Shown in pieces: positions 48,376 to 60,881 of a stretch of 64,000 nucleotides of DNA (position 1 is the first letter of the stretch; each line of letters starts with the position of its first letter). A model generated the notes under the pieces. It saw only the letters and a program-made list of their open reading frames with translations, had not been told where the DNA came from and searched no databases. This stretch comes from Mycobacterium sp. 4858 (lineage in GTDB: Bacteria > Actinomycetota > Actinomycetes > Mycobacteriales > Mycobacteriaceae), in the NCBI RefSeq assembly GCF_900240975.1, contig NZ_LT968775.1, forward strand, positions 310,001-374,000. Reading direction: 5' to 3'. A program made the position numbers and the translations under genes.

Positions 48376-48795
48376 CGTCATCGGCCCTGCGTCGAACGTG
48401 CACTGGCCGCGAATCCCCACCTGATTTTTCGCGCTCAGTGCGGGCTGGGCGAACGTCGGCCATGCTTGCCGAGCACACCTCATCAAGACCGACTCGCTGA
48501 TCAGAGCCGATTCCGCCGAACCGCTGTAGGGTGATTTCGTGGGGATCGGGCGGCGCATCAGCCTCGGTTGGGTCACGACCGCGACACGCCAAAGACACGC
48601 AAAGCGCGTCGTTCGCGAGTGACGGGCACCGTCTGGCTATATGTTTCATCCAGACGGGACCAGCATGACTCCCCCGAATATCATCGGCGCGATTCGGCCT
48701 TAATGGTCGCGTCGGGCCCGATCTAGCGGGTAGCGTCGGGGGATACATGCGGCACAGCACGACGAACGGCGAATAGGAAGTAGGCCCTCAGCACC
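48376..48795. other. Intergenic region before clpX
   Basis: These 420 bases occupy the place where Mtb has an MFS gene and mmuM. No convincing coding sequence is seen here. It contains a second ClgR-like element (48432-48442) and the clpX promoter region; the sequence is slightly less GC-rich by eye. Confidence 0.45.
48432..48442 (+). promoter_or_regulatory. Weak ClgR-like element upstream of clpX
   Basis: CGC-TCAGT-GCG fits the CGC-N5-GCG core but differs in the flank and at one inner position. It lies 353 bases before clpX, far for an activator, so it is tentative. Confidence 0.25.
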
Positions 48796-50076
48796 ATGGC
48801 GCGCATCGGAGACGGCGGTGACCTGCTGAAGTGCTCGTTCTGCGGGAAGAGCCAGAAGCAGGTCAAGAAACTCATTGCTGGTCCCGGTGTGTACATCTGC
48901 GATGAGTGCATCGACCTCTGCAACGAGATCATCGAAGAGGAACTGGCCGACGCCGACGACGTCAAACTCGACGAACTACCCAAGCCCGTCGAAATCCGGG
49001 AATTCCTCGAGGGATACGTCATCGGGCAGGACACCGCCAAGCGCACGCTGGCCGTCGCGGTCTACAACCACTACAAGCGCATTCAGGCGGGGGAGAAGGG
49101 GCGCGACTCCCGGCACGAGCCGGTTGAGCTGACCAAGTCCAACATCCTGATGCTCGGGCCCACCGGCTGCGGCAAGACCTACCTGGCGCAGACGCTCGCC
49201 AAGATGCTCAACGTGCCGTTCGCCATCGCCGACGCCACCGCGCTGACCGAAGCCGGCTACGTCGGTGAGGACGTCGAAAACATTCTCCTCAAACTCATTC
49301 AGGCCGCCGACTACGACGTGAAGCGCGCCGAAACCGGCATCATCTACATCGACGAGGTCGACAAGATCGCCCGCAAGAGCGAGAACCCGTCGATCACCCG
49401 CGACGTCTCCGGCGAGGGCGTGCAGCAGGCGCTGCTGAAGATCCTGGAGGGCACCCAGGCTTCGGTGCCCCCGCAGGGCGGCCGCAAGCACCCGCACCAG
49501 GAGTTCATCCAGATCGACACCACCAACGTGTTGTTCATCGTCGCGGGTGCGTTCGCCGGCCTGGAGAAGATCATCTACGAGCGCGTCGGCAAGCGCGGCC
49601 TCGGGTTTGGCGCCGAGGTGCGCTCGAAGGCCGAGATCGACACCACCGACCACTTCGCCGAGGTCATGCCCGAGGACTTGATCAAGTTCGGGCTGATCCC
49701 CGAGTTCATCGGGCGGCTGCCCGTCGTCGCGTCGGTGACCAACCTCGACCGCGAGTCGCTGGTCAAGATCCTCTCCGAGCCGAAGAACGCCTTGGTCAAG
49801 CAGTACACCAGGCTGTTCGAGATGGACGGCGTCGAGCTCGAGTTCACCGACGACGCACTGGAGGCGATCGCCGATCAGGCCATCCACCGCGGCACGGGGG
49901 CCCGTGGCCTGCGCGCCATCATGGAAGAGGTCCTGCTGCCGGTGATGTACGACATCCCGAGCCGGGACGATGTCGCCAAGGTCGTGGTGACCAAGGAGAC
50001 CGTGCAGGACAACGTGCTCCCGACGATCGTGCCGCGCAAGCCGTCGCGCACCGAGCGCCGCGACAAGAGCGCCTAA
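48796..50076 (+). CDS. clpX: ATP-dependent Clp protease ATPase subunit ClpX
   Basis: A 426-aa AAA+ unfoldase. The N-terminal zinc-binding domain has [11 protein letters not shown] and CDECIDLC. Walker A is GPTGCGKT, Walker B is [10 protein letters not shown], and the RGVG-type and sensor segments follow ([26 protein letters not shown]). It unfolds tagged substrates and feeds ClpP1P2. Start ATG 48796 encodes [15 protein letters not shown], as in Mtb. Confidence 0.98.
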   Translation: MARIGDGGDLLKCSFCGKSQKQVKKLIAGPGVYICDECIDLCNEIIEEELADADDVKLDELPKPVEIREFLEGYVIGQDTAKRTLAVAVYNHYKRIQAGEKGRDSRHEPVELTKSNILMLGPTGCGKTYLAQTLAKMLNVPFAIADATALTEAGYVGEDVENILLKLIQAADYDVKRAETGIIYIDEVDKIARKSENPSITRDVSGEGVQQALLKILEGTQASVPPQGGRKHPHQEFIQIDTTNVLFIVAGAFAGLEKIIYERVGKRGLGFGAEVRSKAEIDTTDHFAEVMPEDLIKFGLIPEFIGRLPVVASVTNLDRESLVKILSEPKNALVKQYTRLFEMDGVELEFTDDALEAIADQAIHRGTGARGLRAIMEEVLLPVMYDIPSRDDVAKVVVTKETVQDNVLPTIVPRKPSRTERRDKSA

Positions 50077-50115
50077 CCCGCCTCGCGGTCGAGCGGCCGC
50101 GCATTTGGGTACTAG

Positions 50116-51417
50116 ATGCGCATGCCGGCCGCCGCTGAGCTCCCCAGCCCCGTACCGCGCCGGCTGACGCACGCGCTGGACCTGCTGAACTTTCTGCTGG
50201 CCGACGTCCGCGACGGGCTGGGCCCCTACCTGTCGATCTACCTGCTGCTGGCCCACCATTGGGACCAGGCGTCGATCGGGTTCGTCATGGCGGTCGGGGG
50301 AATCGGGGCGATCGTCGCGCAGGCCCCGGCCGGTGCGTTGGTGGACCGGAGCACGGCCAAGCGGGCGTTGATCGTCGGCGGCGCGTTGACCATCACCGCC
50401 GGTTCATTGGCTATGCCGGTCTTTCCGGGGCTGTATTCGATCTCTGTCCTGCAGGCCCTGACCGGTATCGCCGGCTCGGTCTTCGCCCCGGCTTTGGCCG
50501 CGATCACTCTGGGCGTCGTGGGTCCGCGCTTCTTCGCCCGCCGGATCGGACGCAACGAGTCGTTCAACCACGCGGGCAACGCCTCGGCCGCGGCCATCAC
50601 CGGCGGCTTGGCCTACTTCTTCGGCCCGGTGGTGGTGTTCTGGGTGCTCGCCGTCATGGCGGCCGCGAGTGTGCTTGCCACGCTGCGGATTCCGGGCGAC
50701 GCGATCGATCATGACGTCGCGCGGGGCATGGACCACGTGCCGGGTGGGCCGCACGAGACGCCGTCCCGGATGGCCGTGCTGCTGCACAATCGCCGGCTGA
50801 TGATCTTCGCCGCGACGGTCATCGCCTTCCACTTCGCCAACGCGGCCATGCTGCCGCTGGTCGGTCAGCTGCTGGCGCTGCACAACAAGGACGTCGGGAC
50901 CGCGCTGATGGCCGGTTGCATCGTGGCCGCCCAGGTGGTCATGGTGCCGGTGGCCTACCTGGCCGGAGCCAAGGCCGATTCGTGGGGGCGAAAGCCGATC
51001 TTCCTGCTCGGTTTCGCGGTCCTGGCGGCACGCGGATTTCTCTACACCCTGTCCGGCAACCCGTATTGGTTGGTTGGCGTGCAGCTGCTGGACGGCGTCG
51101 GGGCCGGCGTGTTCGGCGCGCTGTTCCCCCTCGTCGTCCAGGACGTCACGCACGGCACCGGCCGGTTCAACGTGAGCCTCGGTGCCGTGACGGCCGCGAC
51201 GGGCATAGGCGCCTCGGTGTCCAATCTCGCGGCCGGGTGGATCGTGGTGGCCGCCGGCTACAACGCCGCCTTCGCCTTACTGGGAGCACTCGCCGCCGCG
51301 GGCTTTCTCCTCTACCTGGTCGCGATGCCGGAGACGGCGCCCGAAGACGCGAGCGAATCCGCGAAAAGTGACCAATACCACAGTTTTGAACGGCCCGCAC
51401 CACCGTCCGCGCGCTGA
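50116..51417 (+). CDS. MFS transporter
   Basis: A 433-aa major facilitator protein with about 12 membrane helices, matching Rv2456c (418 aa). The loop 2-3 signature is degenerate (GALVDRSTAKRALIVGG). The C-terminal half has AGAKADSWGRKP, the repeat of the same motif. No substrate can be inferred. It follows clpX by 39 bp, but functional linkage to ClpX is not expected. Confidence 0.88.
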   Translation: MRMPAAAELPSPVPRRLTHALDLLNFLLADVRDGLGPYLSIYLLLAHHWDQASIGFVMAVGGIGAIVAQAPAGALVDRSTAKRALIVGGALTITAGSLAMPVFPGLYSISVLQALTGIAGSVFAPALAAITLGVVGPRFFARRIGRNESFNHAGNASAAAITGGLAYFFGPVVVFWVLAVMAAASVLATLRIPGDAIDHDVARGMDHVPGGPHETPSRMAVLLHNRRLMIFAATVIAFHFANAAMLPLVGQLLALHNKDVGTALMAGCIVAAQVVMVPVAYLAGAKADSWGRKPIFLLGFAVLAARGFLYTLSGNPYWLVGVQLLDGVGAGVFGALFPLVVQDVTHGTGRFNVSLGAVTAATGIGASVSNLAAGWIVVAAGYNAAFALLGALAAAGFLLYLVAMPETAPEDASESAKSDQYHSFERPAPPSAR

Positions 51418-51497
51418 CATCGGCTTTAGGTGTAAAACCGCTGTATGCAACCGTTTAGAGACGGCCATTCTCGTCTTAGAGAGTCTTAAAGAAGTGC

Positions 51498-51503
51498 CAT
51501 AAT
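51498..51503 (+). promoter_or_regulatory. Possible -10 element for korAB
   Basis: CATAAT lies in the AT-richest stretch of the 194-bp gap before korA. The matching -35 position (CTTAGA, 17 bases upstream) is poor, so only the -10 is suggested. Confidence 0.3.
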
Positions 51504-51611
51504 TGGTACTACTAGTGACACACAGCTCAAGGGTGCGGGGCGCGCTTGAACGGCGCGTAACGTAAAACTCCAGCGGAGTGCCTATCCGGATAACGAATGG
51601 AAGGCGGATAC

Positions 51612-53585
51612 GTGGATCCGAACGGCAGCGGAGCCGGGTCTGATTCTCACAACGGCTCGAACGGGTCGCCTTCCGGTGGCGGGTCCGACCGCCGGCGCCT
51701 GGAGCAGGTCGTCATTCGCTTCGCCGGCGACTCCGGCGACGGGATGCAGCTGACGGGCGACCGGTTCACCTCAGAGGCAGCGCTTTTCGGAAACGACCTG
51801 GCGACCCAGCCGAACTATCCCGCCGAGATCCGGGCTCCCGCAGGAACACTGCCCGGGGTCTCCTCCTTCCAGATCCAGATCGCCGACTACGACATCCTGA
51901 CCGCCGGTGACCGCCCCGACGTGCTCGTCGCGATGAACCCGGCGGCGCTCAAGGCCAACCTCGGCGACCTGCCGCGGGGCGGCATGGTGATCGCGAATTC
52001 CGACGAGTTCACCAAGCGCAACCTGACCAAGGTGGGTTACGTGACGAACCCGCTCGAGTCCGACGAGTTGTCCGACTACGTCGTGCATTCCGTCGCGATG
52101 ACCACGCTGACGCTGGGTGCCGTCGAGGCGATCGGCGCGTCGAAGAAGGACGGCCAGCGCGCCAAGAACATGTTCGCGCTGGGCCTGCTGTCCTGGATGT
52201 ACGGCCGCCCGATCGAAACCAGCGAGAAGTTCATCCGGGAGAAGTTCGCCCGCAAGCCCGACATCGCCGAGGCCAACGTCTTGGCCCTCAAGGCGGGCTG
52301 GAACTACGGCGAGACGACCGAGGCGTTCGGCACCACCTACGAGGTCTCGCGGGCGACGCTGCCATCCGGCGAATACCGGCAGATCTCCGGCAACACCGCG
52401 ATGGCCTACGGCATCGTCGCGGCCGGGCAGCTGGCCGACATTCCGGTGGTGCTCGGCAGCTACCCGATCACCCCGGCGTCGGACATCCTGCACGAGCTGT
52501 CCAAGCACAAGAACTTCAACGTGATCACCTTCCAGGCCGAGGACGAGATCGGCGGCATTTGTGCCGCAATCGGCGCCTCTTACGGCGGTGCGCTCGGTGT
52601 CACGAGTACTTCGGGCCCGGGGATTTCGCTGAAGTCCGAAGCGCTGGGCCTGGCGGTGATGACCGAGTTGCCGCTGCTGGTCATCGACGTTCAGCGCGGC
52701 GGGCCCTCGACCGGCCTGCCCACCAAGACCGAGCAGGCCGACCTGCTGCAGGCGCTGTACGGCCGCAACGGGGAGTCACCGGTCGCCGTGTTGGCGCCGC
52801 GCTCGCCGTCCGACTGCTTCGCCGTCGCGATCGAGGCGGTGCGCATCGCGGTGTCGTATCACACGCCGGTGATCGTGTTGTCCGATGGCGCGATCGCGAA
52901 CGGCTCTGAGCCGTGGCGCATTCCGGACGTCAGCACGCTGCAGCCGATCAAGCACACCTTCGCCAAGCCCGACGAGCCCTTCCAGCCGTATAACCGTGAC
53001 CCGGACACGCTGGCCCGTCAGTTCGCCATCCCCGGCACCCCGGGGCTCGAGCACCGCATCGGCGGTCTGGAGGCGGCCAACGGTTCGGGTGCCATCTCCT
53101 ACGAACCGGTCAACCACGACCTGATGGTCCGGTTGCGCCAGGCCAAGATTGACGGCATCTCGGTGCCCGACGTGGAAGTCGACGACCCGACCGGGGACGC
53201 CGAGCTGCTGCTGATCGGCTGGGGCAGCTCGTACGGCCCGATCGGCGAAGCCTGCCGGCGCGCGCGGCGCAAGGGCGTCAAGGTCGCGCACGCCCACTTG
53301 CGCCATCTCAGCCCGTTCCCGGGGAACCTGGGCGACGTGCTGCGGCGCTACCCGATGGTGGTGTGCCCGGAAATGAACTTGGGCCAGCTGGCATTGCTGC
53401 TGCGCGGCAAGTATCTGGTCGACGTGCAGTCGGTCACCAAGGTTCAGGGCGTCGCATTCCTGGCCGATGAGATCGGGCGGGTCATCCGCGCCGCGCTGGG
53501 CGGCACGCTGGCCGAAATCGAGCAAGACAAGACGATGGTCGCCAGAATGGCGGCAGCGACGGTGGGAGCGGGAGCTAGCGAATGA
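51612..53585 (+). CDS. korA: 2-oxoglutarate ferredoxin oxidoreductase, alpha subunit
   Basis: A 657-aa fused gamma-alpha subunit matching Rv2455c. GTG 51612 (GGCGGA upstream, MDPNGSG start) is preferred; an ATG at 51597 would add five residues without a ribosome site. The N-terminal gamma domain begins VVIRFAGDSGDGMQLTG; the alpha domain includes YPITPASDILHELS and the late GWGSSYGPIGEA. With KorB it converts 2-oxoglutarate to succinyl-CoA using ferredoxin and supports growth when the CO2-generating standard TCA route is limited. Its stop overlaps korB (ATGA). Confidence 0.95.
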   Translation: MDPNGSGAGSDSHNGSNGSPSGGGSDRRRLEQVVIRFAGDSGDGMQLTGDRFTSEAALFGNDLATQPNYPAEIRAPAGTLPGVSSFQIQIADYDILTAGDRPDVLVAMNPAALKANLGDLPRGGMVIANSDEFTKRNLTKVGYVTNPLESDELSDYVVHSVAMTTLTLGAVEAIGASKKDGQRAKNMFALGLLSWMYGRPIETSEKFIREKFARKPDIAEANVLALKAGWNYGETTEAFGTTYEVSRATLPSGEYRQISGNTAMAYGIVAAGQLADIPVVLGSYPITPASDILHELSKHKNFNVITFQAEDEIGGICAAIGASYGGALGVTSTSGPGISLKSEALGLAVMTELPLLVIDVQRGGPSTGLPTKTEQADLLQALYGRNGESPVAVLAPRSPSDCFAVAIEAVRIAVSYHTPVIVLSDGAIANGSEPWRIPDVSTLQPIKHTFAKPDEPFQPYNRDPDTLARQFAIPGTPGLEHRIGGLEAANGSGAISYEPVNHDLMVRLRQAKIDGISVPDVEVDDPTGDAELLLIGWGSSYGPIGEACRRARRKGVKVAHAHLRHLSPFPGNLGDVLRRYPMVVCPEMNLGQLALLLRGKYLVDVQSVTKVQGVAFLADEIGRVIRAALGGTLAEIEQDKTMVARMAAATVGAGASE

Positions 53586-54673
53586 CCGACCTGATGGGAA
53601 ATCTGGCGGGCGCGGACCTGGGGTTGACCCCGAGGTTGAAGAAGAACGACGGCGTCCCCACCACGGATCAGCCGCAGAAGGGCAAGGACTTCACCAGTGA
53701 CCAAGAGGTCCGCTGGTGCCCCGGCTGCGGCGACTACGTCATCCTCAACACCATCCGCAACTTCCTGCCCGAGCTGGGACTGCGGCGGGAGAACATCGTG
53801 TTCGTGAGCGGGATCGGCTGCTCCAGCCGCTTCCCGTACTACCTGGAGACCTACGGGTTCCACTCGATCCACGGCCGCGCGCCGGCGATCGCGACCGGTC
53901 TGGCGCTGGCCCGAGAGGACCTGTCCGTGTGGGTGGTCACCGGCGACGGTGACGCGTTGTCGATCGGCGGCAACCACCTGATTCACGCGCTGCGCCGCAA
54001 CGTCAACATCACGATCCTGCTGTTCAACAACCGGATCTACGGGCTGACCAAAGGCCAGTACTCGCCCACGTCGGAGGTCGGCAAGGTCACCAAGTCGACC
54101 CCCATGGGTTCGCTGGACCACCCGTTCAACCCGGTGTCGTTGGCCCTGGGCGCCGAGGCGACGTTCGTCGGCCGCGCCCTGGACTCCGACCGCAACGGAC
54201 TGACCGAGGTGCTGCGCGCGGCCGCCGAGCACCGCGGTGCCGCCGTGGTCGAAATCCTGCAGGACTGCCCGATTTTCAACGACGGCTCGTTCGACGTGCT
54301 GCGCAAGGAGGGCGCCGAGGAGCGGGTGATCAACGTCCGCCACGGTGAGCCGATCACCTTCGGTGCCGACGGCGAGTACTGCGTGGTGAAGTCCGGCTTC
54401 GGCCTCGAATTCGCCAAGACCGCCGACGTGGCCGTCGACGAGATCATGGTGCATGACGCGCACACCGACGACTCGGCCTACGCCTTCGCGCTGTCGCGGC
54501 TCTCCGATCAGAACCTCGATCACACGGTGCTCGGCATCTTCCGGGACGTCACCCGGCCCACCTACGACGACGCGGCGCGCTCCCAGGTGCAGGCCGCGCG
54601 GGCCTCGAAGCCGTTCGACGACACCGCTCTGCAATCATTGCTGCGTGGGCGCGACACCTGGACCGTCGACTGA
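53582..54673 (+). CDS. korB: 2-oxoglutarate ferredoxin oxidoreductase, beta subunit
   Basis: A 363-aa thiamine-pyrophosphate and iron-sulfur subunit matching Rv2454c. Cluster cysteines are in WCPGCGDY and [11 protein letters not shown], with another near QDCPIFNDG. The TPP-binding stretch is [15 protein letters not shown] with [15 protein letters not shown]. It is translated with korA. Confidence 0.95.
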   Translation: MTDLMGNLAGADLGLTPRLKKNDGVPTTDQPQKGKDFTSDQEVRWCPGCGDYVILNTIRNFLPELGLRRENIVFVSGIGCSSRFPYYLETYGFHSIHGRAPAIATGLALAREDLSVWVVTGDGDALSIGGNHLIHALRRNVNITILLFNNRIYGLTKGQYSPTSEVGKVTKSTPMGSLDHPFNPVSLALGAEATFVGRALDSDRNGLTEVLRAAAEHRGAAVVEILQDCPIFNDGSFDVLRKEGAEERVINVRHGEPITFGADGEYCVVKSGFGLEFAKTADVAVDEIMVHDAHTDDSAYAFALSRLSDQNLDHTVLGIFRDVTRPTYDDAARSQVQAARASKPFDDTALQSLLRGRDTWTVD

Positions 54674-54674
54674 C

Positions 54675-55280
54675 GTGGCCGAGACAGCTTCACTGGCCGG
54701 AGTAGTGCTCGCCGGCGGCGCATCGCAACGCATGGGCCGCGACAAGGCCAGCCTCCCAGTGCCTGCGTCCGCGGGCTCCCAGGCGACCACGATGGTCGAG
54801 CACGTGGTCGGCATCCTCGGACAGCGTTGCGATCCGGTCCTCGTGATGGCCGCCCAGGGCCAGCCATTGCCCGAACTGCGGGCGCGGGTGATGCGCGACG
54901 AACTGCGCGGGTTGGGGCCGTTGCCGGCGACCGGGCGGGCGCTGCGGGCGGCCGCCGACGCCGGTGCCCGGCTCGCCTTCGTCTGCGCCGTCGACATGCC
55001 TTTCCTGGCAATCGATCTCATCGACGATCTCACCCGCCGGGCGCTGGAGACCGGCGCGGAAGTGGTGCTGCCGTGGGACGGCCAGGACCACTACCTCGCC
55101 GCGGTGTACCGGACCGACCTGGCCGACCGCGCCGACGCCTTGGTGGCGGCCGGCGAGCGCCGGATGCGCGCCCTGGTGGACGCCTCGGACACCCAGCGAA
55201 TCTTGACGTCGGATTCGCGGTCGCTGACCAACGTCAACACCGACGCCGAGTTGCGCGCCCTCGCGCAGCCGCGCAGCTGA
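54675..55280 (+). CDS. mobA: Molybdenum cofactor guanylyltransferase
   Basis: A 201-aa nucleotidyltransferase from GTG 54675, one base after the korB stop. The GTP/Mg loop is [13 protein letters not shown] near the N-terminus, and VDMPFL carries a metal-binding Asp. It attaches GMP to molybdopterin to make the bis-MGD cofactor. It matches Rv2453c in place and size. Confidence 0.92.
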   Translation: MAETASLAGVVLAGGASQRMGRDKASLPVPASAGSQATTMVEHVVGILGQRCDPVLVMAAQGQPLPELRARVMRDELRGLGPLPATGRALRAAADAGARLAFVCAVDMPFLAIDLIDDLTRRALETGAEVVLPWDGQDHYLAAVYRTDLADRADALVAAGERRMRALVDASDTQRILTSDSRSLTNVNTDAELRALAQPRS

Positions 55281-56809
<1,529 letters not shown>

Positions 56810-56837
56810 CCTCCCCAACGCAGTACTAAGTAGTGGC

Positions 56838-56874
56838 AAGTAGTGCCGGGCCCCTGGCCCGGCACTACTTGTCT
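56838..56874 (+). terminator. Strong terminator after rpfE
   Basis: AAGTAGTGCCGGGCC (56838-56852) pairs perfectly with 56856-56870 around a CCT loop; T-rich ACTTGTCT follows. A 15-bp perfect stem is exceptional for this window. Confidence 0.8.
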
Positions 56875-56894
56875 GCGGGGGTAGCGTCGGGCCC

Positions 56895-58154
56895 GTGACC
56901 GCAACGCCGCGCGAATTCGACATCGTGTTGTACGGGGCGACCGGCTTCGTCGGGAAGCTGACCGCTGAATACCTGGCCCGGTCCGGGCCGGGCACGCGGG
57001 TGGCGCTGGCCGGCAGATCGACCGAGCGCTTGCGGGCTGTTCGCGACACCCTAGGTGAATCCGCGCGGTCCTGGCCGCTGGTCGCCGCGGACGCCTCGTC
57101 GCCGTCCACGCTGAATGAGATGGCCAGCCGCACCCGGGTCGTCATCACCACGGTCGGGCCGTACACCCGCTACGGGCTGCCGCTGGTGGCCGCCTGCGCG
57201 GCGGCGGGGACCGACTACGCCGACCTGACCGGCGAGGCGATGTTCGTCCGCGAGAGCATCGACTGCTACCACAAGCAGGCAGCCGACACCGGCGCACGGA
57301 TCGTGCACGCCTGCGGATTCGATTCCGTCCCTTCGGACCTCAGCGTGTATGCGCTCTACCGGGCGGCGCGAGACGACGGCGCCGGCGAACTCGGCGAAAC
57401 CGACCTGGTGGTCCGGTCCTTCTCGGGTGGGGTGTCCGGTGGAACCGTGGCGTCGATGCTGGAAGTGCTGGACACCGCATCCCGCGATCCCGATGCCCGT
57501 CGTCAGCTCGCCGACCCGTACACCTTGAGCACCGACCGCAGCGCCGAACCGGAGATCGGACCGCAGCCCGACCTGCCGTGGCGCCGGGGCCGTCAGATCG
57601 CACCGGAACTGACCGGCGTATGGACGTCGGGATTCGTGATGGCGCCCTACAACACCCGAATCGTGCGGCGCAGCAACGCATTACTGGACTGGGCGTACGG
57701 CCGCCAGTTCCGCTACACCGAAAGCATGAGCCTGGGGTCCTCGCCGCTGGCGCCGCTGGCGTCCGCCGCGGTCGGCGGAGTCGCCAACGCCACCTTCGGA
57801 CTGGGCAGCCGCTACTTCCGGCTGCTGCCGCGCCGGCTGGTGGAGCGGATCGTCCCCAAGCCCGGGACCGGCCCCAGCCCGGCGGCGCGCGAGCGCGGCT
57901 TCTACAAGATCGAGACCTACACCACCACGACCACCGGCGCGCGTTACGTCGCGCGCATGGAGCAGCGCGGCGACCCCGGCTACAAGGCGACCTCGGTGCT
58001 GTTGGGGGAGTGCGGCCTCGCGCTCGCCTTCGACCGCGACAAGCTGCCCGATCTGCACGGCGTCCTCACCCCCGCCGCGGCGATGGGCGATGCCCTGCTG
58101 GCCCGGTTCCCCGCCGCGGGTGTGACGCTGCAGGTCGACCGGCTGGGGAAGTGA
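56895..58154 (+). CDS. Saccharopine-dehydrogenase-like (trans-acting enoyl reductase family) protein
   Basis: A 419-aa protein of the same length as Rv2449c. The N-terminal Rossmann domain has VLYGATGFVGKLTAEYL. The C-terminal half, with a Ser/Pro-rich membrane-associating region, follows the saccharopine dehydrogenase-like oxidoreductase family, which in mycobacteria includes the trans-acting enoyl reductase of phenolic glycolipid synthesis (Rv2953). NAD(P)H-dependent reduction of a lipid substrate is likely; the substrate is unknown. It starts at GTG 56895. Confidence 0.88.
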   Translation: MTATPREFDIVLYGATGFVGKLTAEYLARSGPGTRVALAGRSTERLRAVRDTLGESARSWPLVAADASSPSTLNEMASRTRVVITTVGPYTRYGLPLVAACAAAGTDYADLTGEAMFVRESIDCYHKQAADTGARIVHACGFDSVPSDLSVYALYRAARDDGAGELGETDLVVRSFSGGVSGGTVASMLEVLDTASRDPDARRQLADPYTLSTDRSAEPEIGPQPDLPWRRGRQIAPELTGVWTSGFVMAPYNTRIVRRSNALLDWAYGRQFRYTESMSLGSSPLAPLASAAVGGVANATFGLGSRYFRLLPRRLVERIVPKPGTGPSPAARERGFYKIETYTTTTTGARYVARMEQRGDPGYKATSVLLGECGLALAFDRDKLPDLHGVLTPAAAMGDALLARFPAAGVTLQVDRLGK

Positions 58155-58216
58155 CCCGGCTCACCTGCGATTTGGGCACTTACACACAGGTAAACGGCGC
58201 TCCCTAGAATTGACGG

Positions 58217-60874
58217 GTGACCGCCAGCCGCAGCCCCGCCACCGACCTGCCCAAGTCGTGGGATCCGGGCGCCGCCGAAAGCGCGATCTACCAGAGATGG
58301 CTCGACGCGGGCTACTTCGAGGCGGACCCGACGAGCGCCAAACCCGGGTACTCGATCGTGTTGCCGCCGCCGAACGTGACCGGCAGCCTGCACATGGGCC
58401 ACGCGCTGGAACACACCATGATGGACGCCCTGACCCGTCGCAAACGGATGCAGGGTTATGAGGTGCTGTGGCAGCCGGGCATGGATCACGCGGGCATCGC
58501 GACCCAGAGCGTGGTGGAAAAGCAGCTCGCGGTGGACGGCAAGACCAAAGAGGACTTCGGCCGGGAGCTGTTCGTCGAAAAGGTGTGGGACTGGAAGCGG
58601 GAGTCCGGCGGTGCCATCGGCGGTCAGATGCGCCGGCTCGGCGACGGGGTGGCGTGGAGCCGCGACCGGTTCACCATGGACGAGGGCCTGTCGCGCGCGG
58701 TCCGCACCATCTTCAAGCGGCTCTACGACGCCGGGCTGATCTATCAGGCCGAACGGCTGGTCAACTGGTCCCCGGTGCTGCAGACGGCGATCTCCGACAT
58801 CGAGGTCGTCTACGACGAGGTCGAGGGCGAACTGGTCTCGTTCCGGTACGGCTCGCTCAACGACGACGAGCCGCACATCGTGGTGGCGACCACCCGGGTC
58901 GAGACGATGCTGGGCGACACCGCCATCGCCGTGCATCCGGACGACAAGCGCTACACGGACCTGGTCGGGACAACGCTGCCGCACCCGTTCCTGGATCGAC
59001 AAGTCGTCGTCGTCGCCGACGAGCACGTCGATCCCGAGTTCGGCACCGGCGCGGTCAAAGTCACGCCCGCCCATGATCCCAACGACTTCGAGATCGGGTT
59101 GCGGCACAACCTGCCGATGCCGAGCATCATGGACGCCCGGGCCGTCATCGCCGATACGGGAACAGAATTCGACGGCATGGACCGGTTCGAGGCCCGCACG
59201 GCGGTGCGCGACGCGCTCGCGGCGCAAGGCCGCATCGTCGAGGAGAAGCGGCCCTATCTGCACAGCGTCGGACATTCCGAGCGCAGCGGCGAGGTCATCG
59301 AGCCGCGCCTGTCGCTGCAGTGGTGGGTGAAGGTCGAGTCGCTCGCCAAGGCCGCCGGGGACGCGGTTCGCAACGGGGACACCGTGATTCACCCGGCCAG
59401 CATGGAGCCGCGGTGGTTCGGCTGGGTCGACGACATGCGCGACTGGTGCATCTCACGGCAGCTGTGGTGGGGCCACCGCATCCCGATCTGGTACGGGCCG
59501 GACGGCGAGCAGGTGTGCGTCGGCCCGGACGAGACCCCGCCGGAGGGCTGGGAGCAGGACCCCGACGTGCTGGACACCTGGTTCTCCTCGGCCCTCTGGC
59601 CGTTCTCCACGCTGGGCTGGCCGGACAAGACACCGGAGCTGGAAAAGTTTTATCCGACAAGCGTTTTGGTCACCGGATACGACATCCTGTTCTTCTGGGT
59701 GGCTCGCATGATGATGTTCGGCACCTTCGTCGGCGACGACGACGCCATCACGCTCGACGGTCGCCGCGGACCGCAGGTGCCGTTCACCGACGTGTTCCTG
59801 CACGGACTGATCCGTGACGAGTTCGGCCGCAAGATGAGCAAGTCCAGGGGCAACGTCGTCGACCCGCTGGACTGGATGGACAGCTTCGGCGCCGACGCCC
59901 TGCGGTTCACGCTGGCCCGCGGCGCCAACCCCGGAGGTGACCTGGCCGTCGGCGAGGACGCCGTGCGGGCATCGCGCAATTTCTGCACCAAGCTGTTCAA
60001 CGCCACCCGCTACGCGTTGCTCAACGGCGCCCGTGTCGCGCCGCTGCCGGCGCAGGACCAACTGACCGACGCCGACCGGTGGATCCTGGGACGGCTGGAA
60101 GAGGTTCGCGCCGAAGTAGATTCGGCCCTCGACGACTACGAGTTCAGTCGCGCCTGCGAGGCGCTCTACCACTTCGCGTGGGACGAATTCTGCGACTGGT
60201 ATGTCGAATTGGCCAAGACGCAGCTGGCCGAGGGGAACGCTCACACCACCGCGGTGCTCGCCGCCGTGCTGGACACCCTGCTGCGGCTGCTGCACCCCGT
60301 CATCCCGTTCCTCACCGAGGCGTTGTGGCAGGCCCTGACCGGCCAGGAATCGCTGGTGATCGCCGCCTGGCCGCAATCCTCGGGTATCGATTCGGACCCC
60401 GTTGCGGCGCAACGGATCAGCGATATGCAGCGGCTGGTCACCGAGGTCCGCCGGTTCCGCAGCGATCAAGGCCTGGCCGACCGGCAGAAGGTGCCGGCCA
60501 GGTTGGGCGGCGTGGACGCCGCGGACCTGGGCGCACAGGTGGCCGCCGTGTCGTCGCTGGCCTGGCTCACCGCGCCGGGCGAAGACTTCCAGTCGTCGGT
60601 GTCGTTGGAGGTGCGGCTGGGCCCCCAGATGAACCACACGGTCGTCGTCGAACTCGACACCTCGGGCGCCATCGATGTCGCCGCCGAACGGCGCCGCCTG
60701 GAAAAAGACCTCGCCGTGGCGCAAAAGGAACTGGCGTCCACCACCGCCAAACTCGCCAACGAGGACTTCCTGTCCAAGGCCCCGCAGAACGTCGTGGACA
60801 AGATCCGGGACCGTCAGCGCGTGGCCCGGGACGAGTCCGACCGGATCTCCGCGCGGCTGGCCGGGCTGCAATGA
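58217..60874 (+). CDS. valS: Valine-tRNA ligase
   Basis: An 885-aa class I synthetase from GTG 58217 (Mtb 876). The HIGH motif is [15 protein letters not shown], the KMSKS motif is KMSKSRGN, and a CP1 editing domain (about 190-340) contains [17 protein letters not shown]. The C-terminal coiled-coil (about 820-885) is typical of ValRS. It overlaps nothing upstream; folC begins 7 bp after its stop. Confidence 0.98.
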   Translation: MTASRSPATDLPKSWDPGAAESAIYQRWLDAGYFEADPTSAKPGYSIVLPPPNVTGSLHMGHALEHTMMDALTRRKRMQGYEVLWQPGMDHAGIATQSVVEKQLAVDGKTKEDFGRELFVEKVWDWKRESGGAIGGQMRRLGDGVAWSRDRFTMDEGLSRAVRTIFKRLYDAGLIYQAERLVNWSPVLQTAISDIEVVYDEVEGELVSFRYGSLNDDEPHIVVATTRVETMLGDTAIAVHPDDKRYTDLVGTTLPHPFLDRQVVVVADEHVDPEFGTGAVKVTPAHDPNDFEIGLRHNLPMPSIMDARAVIADTGTEFDGMDRFEARTAVRDALAAQGRIVEEKRPYLHSVGHSERSGEVIEPRLSLQWWVKVESLAKAAGDAVRNGDTVIHPASMEPRWFGWVDDMRDWCISRQLWWGHRIPIWYGPDGEQVCVGPDETPPEGWEQDPDVLDTWFSSALWPFSTLGWPDKTPELEKFYPTSVLVTGYDILFFWVARMMMFGTFVGDDDAITLDGRRGPQVPFTDVFLHGLIRDEFGRKMSKSRGNVVDPLDWMDSFGADALRFTLARGANPGGDLAVGEDAVRASRNFCTKLFNATRYALLNGARVAPLPAQDQLTDADRWILGRLEEVRAEVDSALDDYEFSRACEALYHFAWDEFCDWYVELAKTQLAEGNAHTTAVLAAVLDTLLRLLHPVIPFLTEALWQALTGQESLVIAAWPQSSGIDSDPVAAQRISDMQRLVTEVRRFRSDQGLADRQKVPARLGGVDAADLGAQVAAVSSLAWLTAPGEDFQSSVSLEVRLGPQMNHTVVVELDTSGAIDVAAERRRLEKDLAVAQKELASTTAKLANEDFLSKAPQNVVDKIRDRQRVARDESDRISARLAGLQ

Positions 60875-60881
60875 GTTCTCG

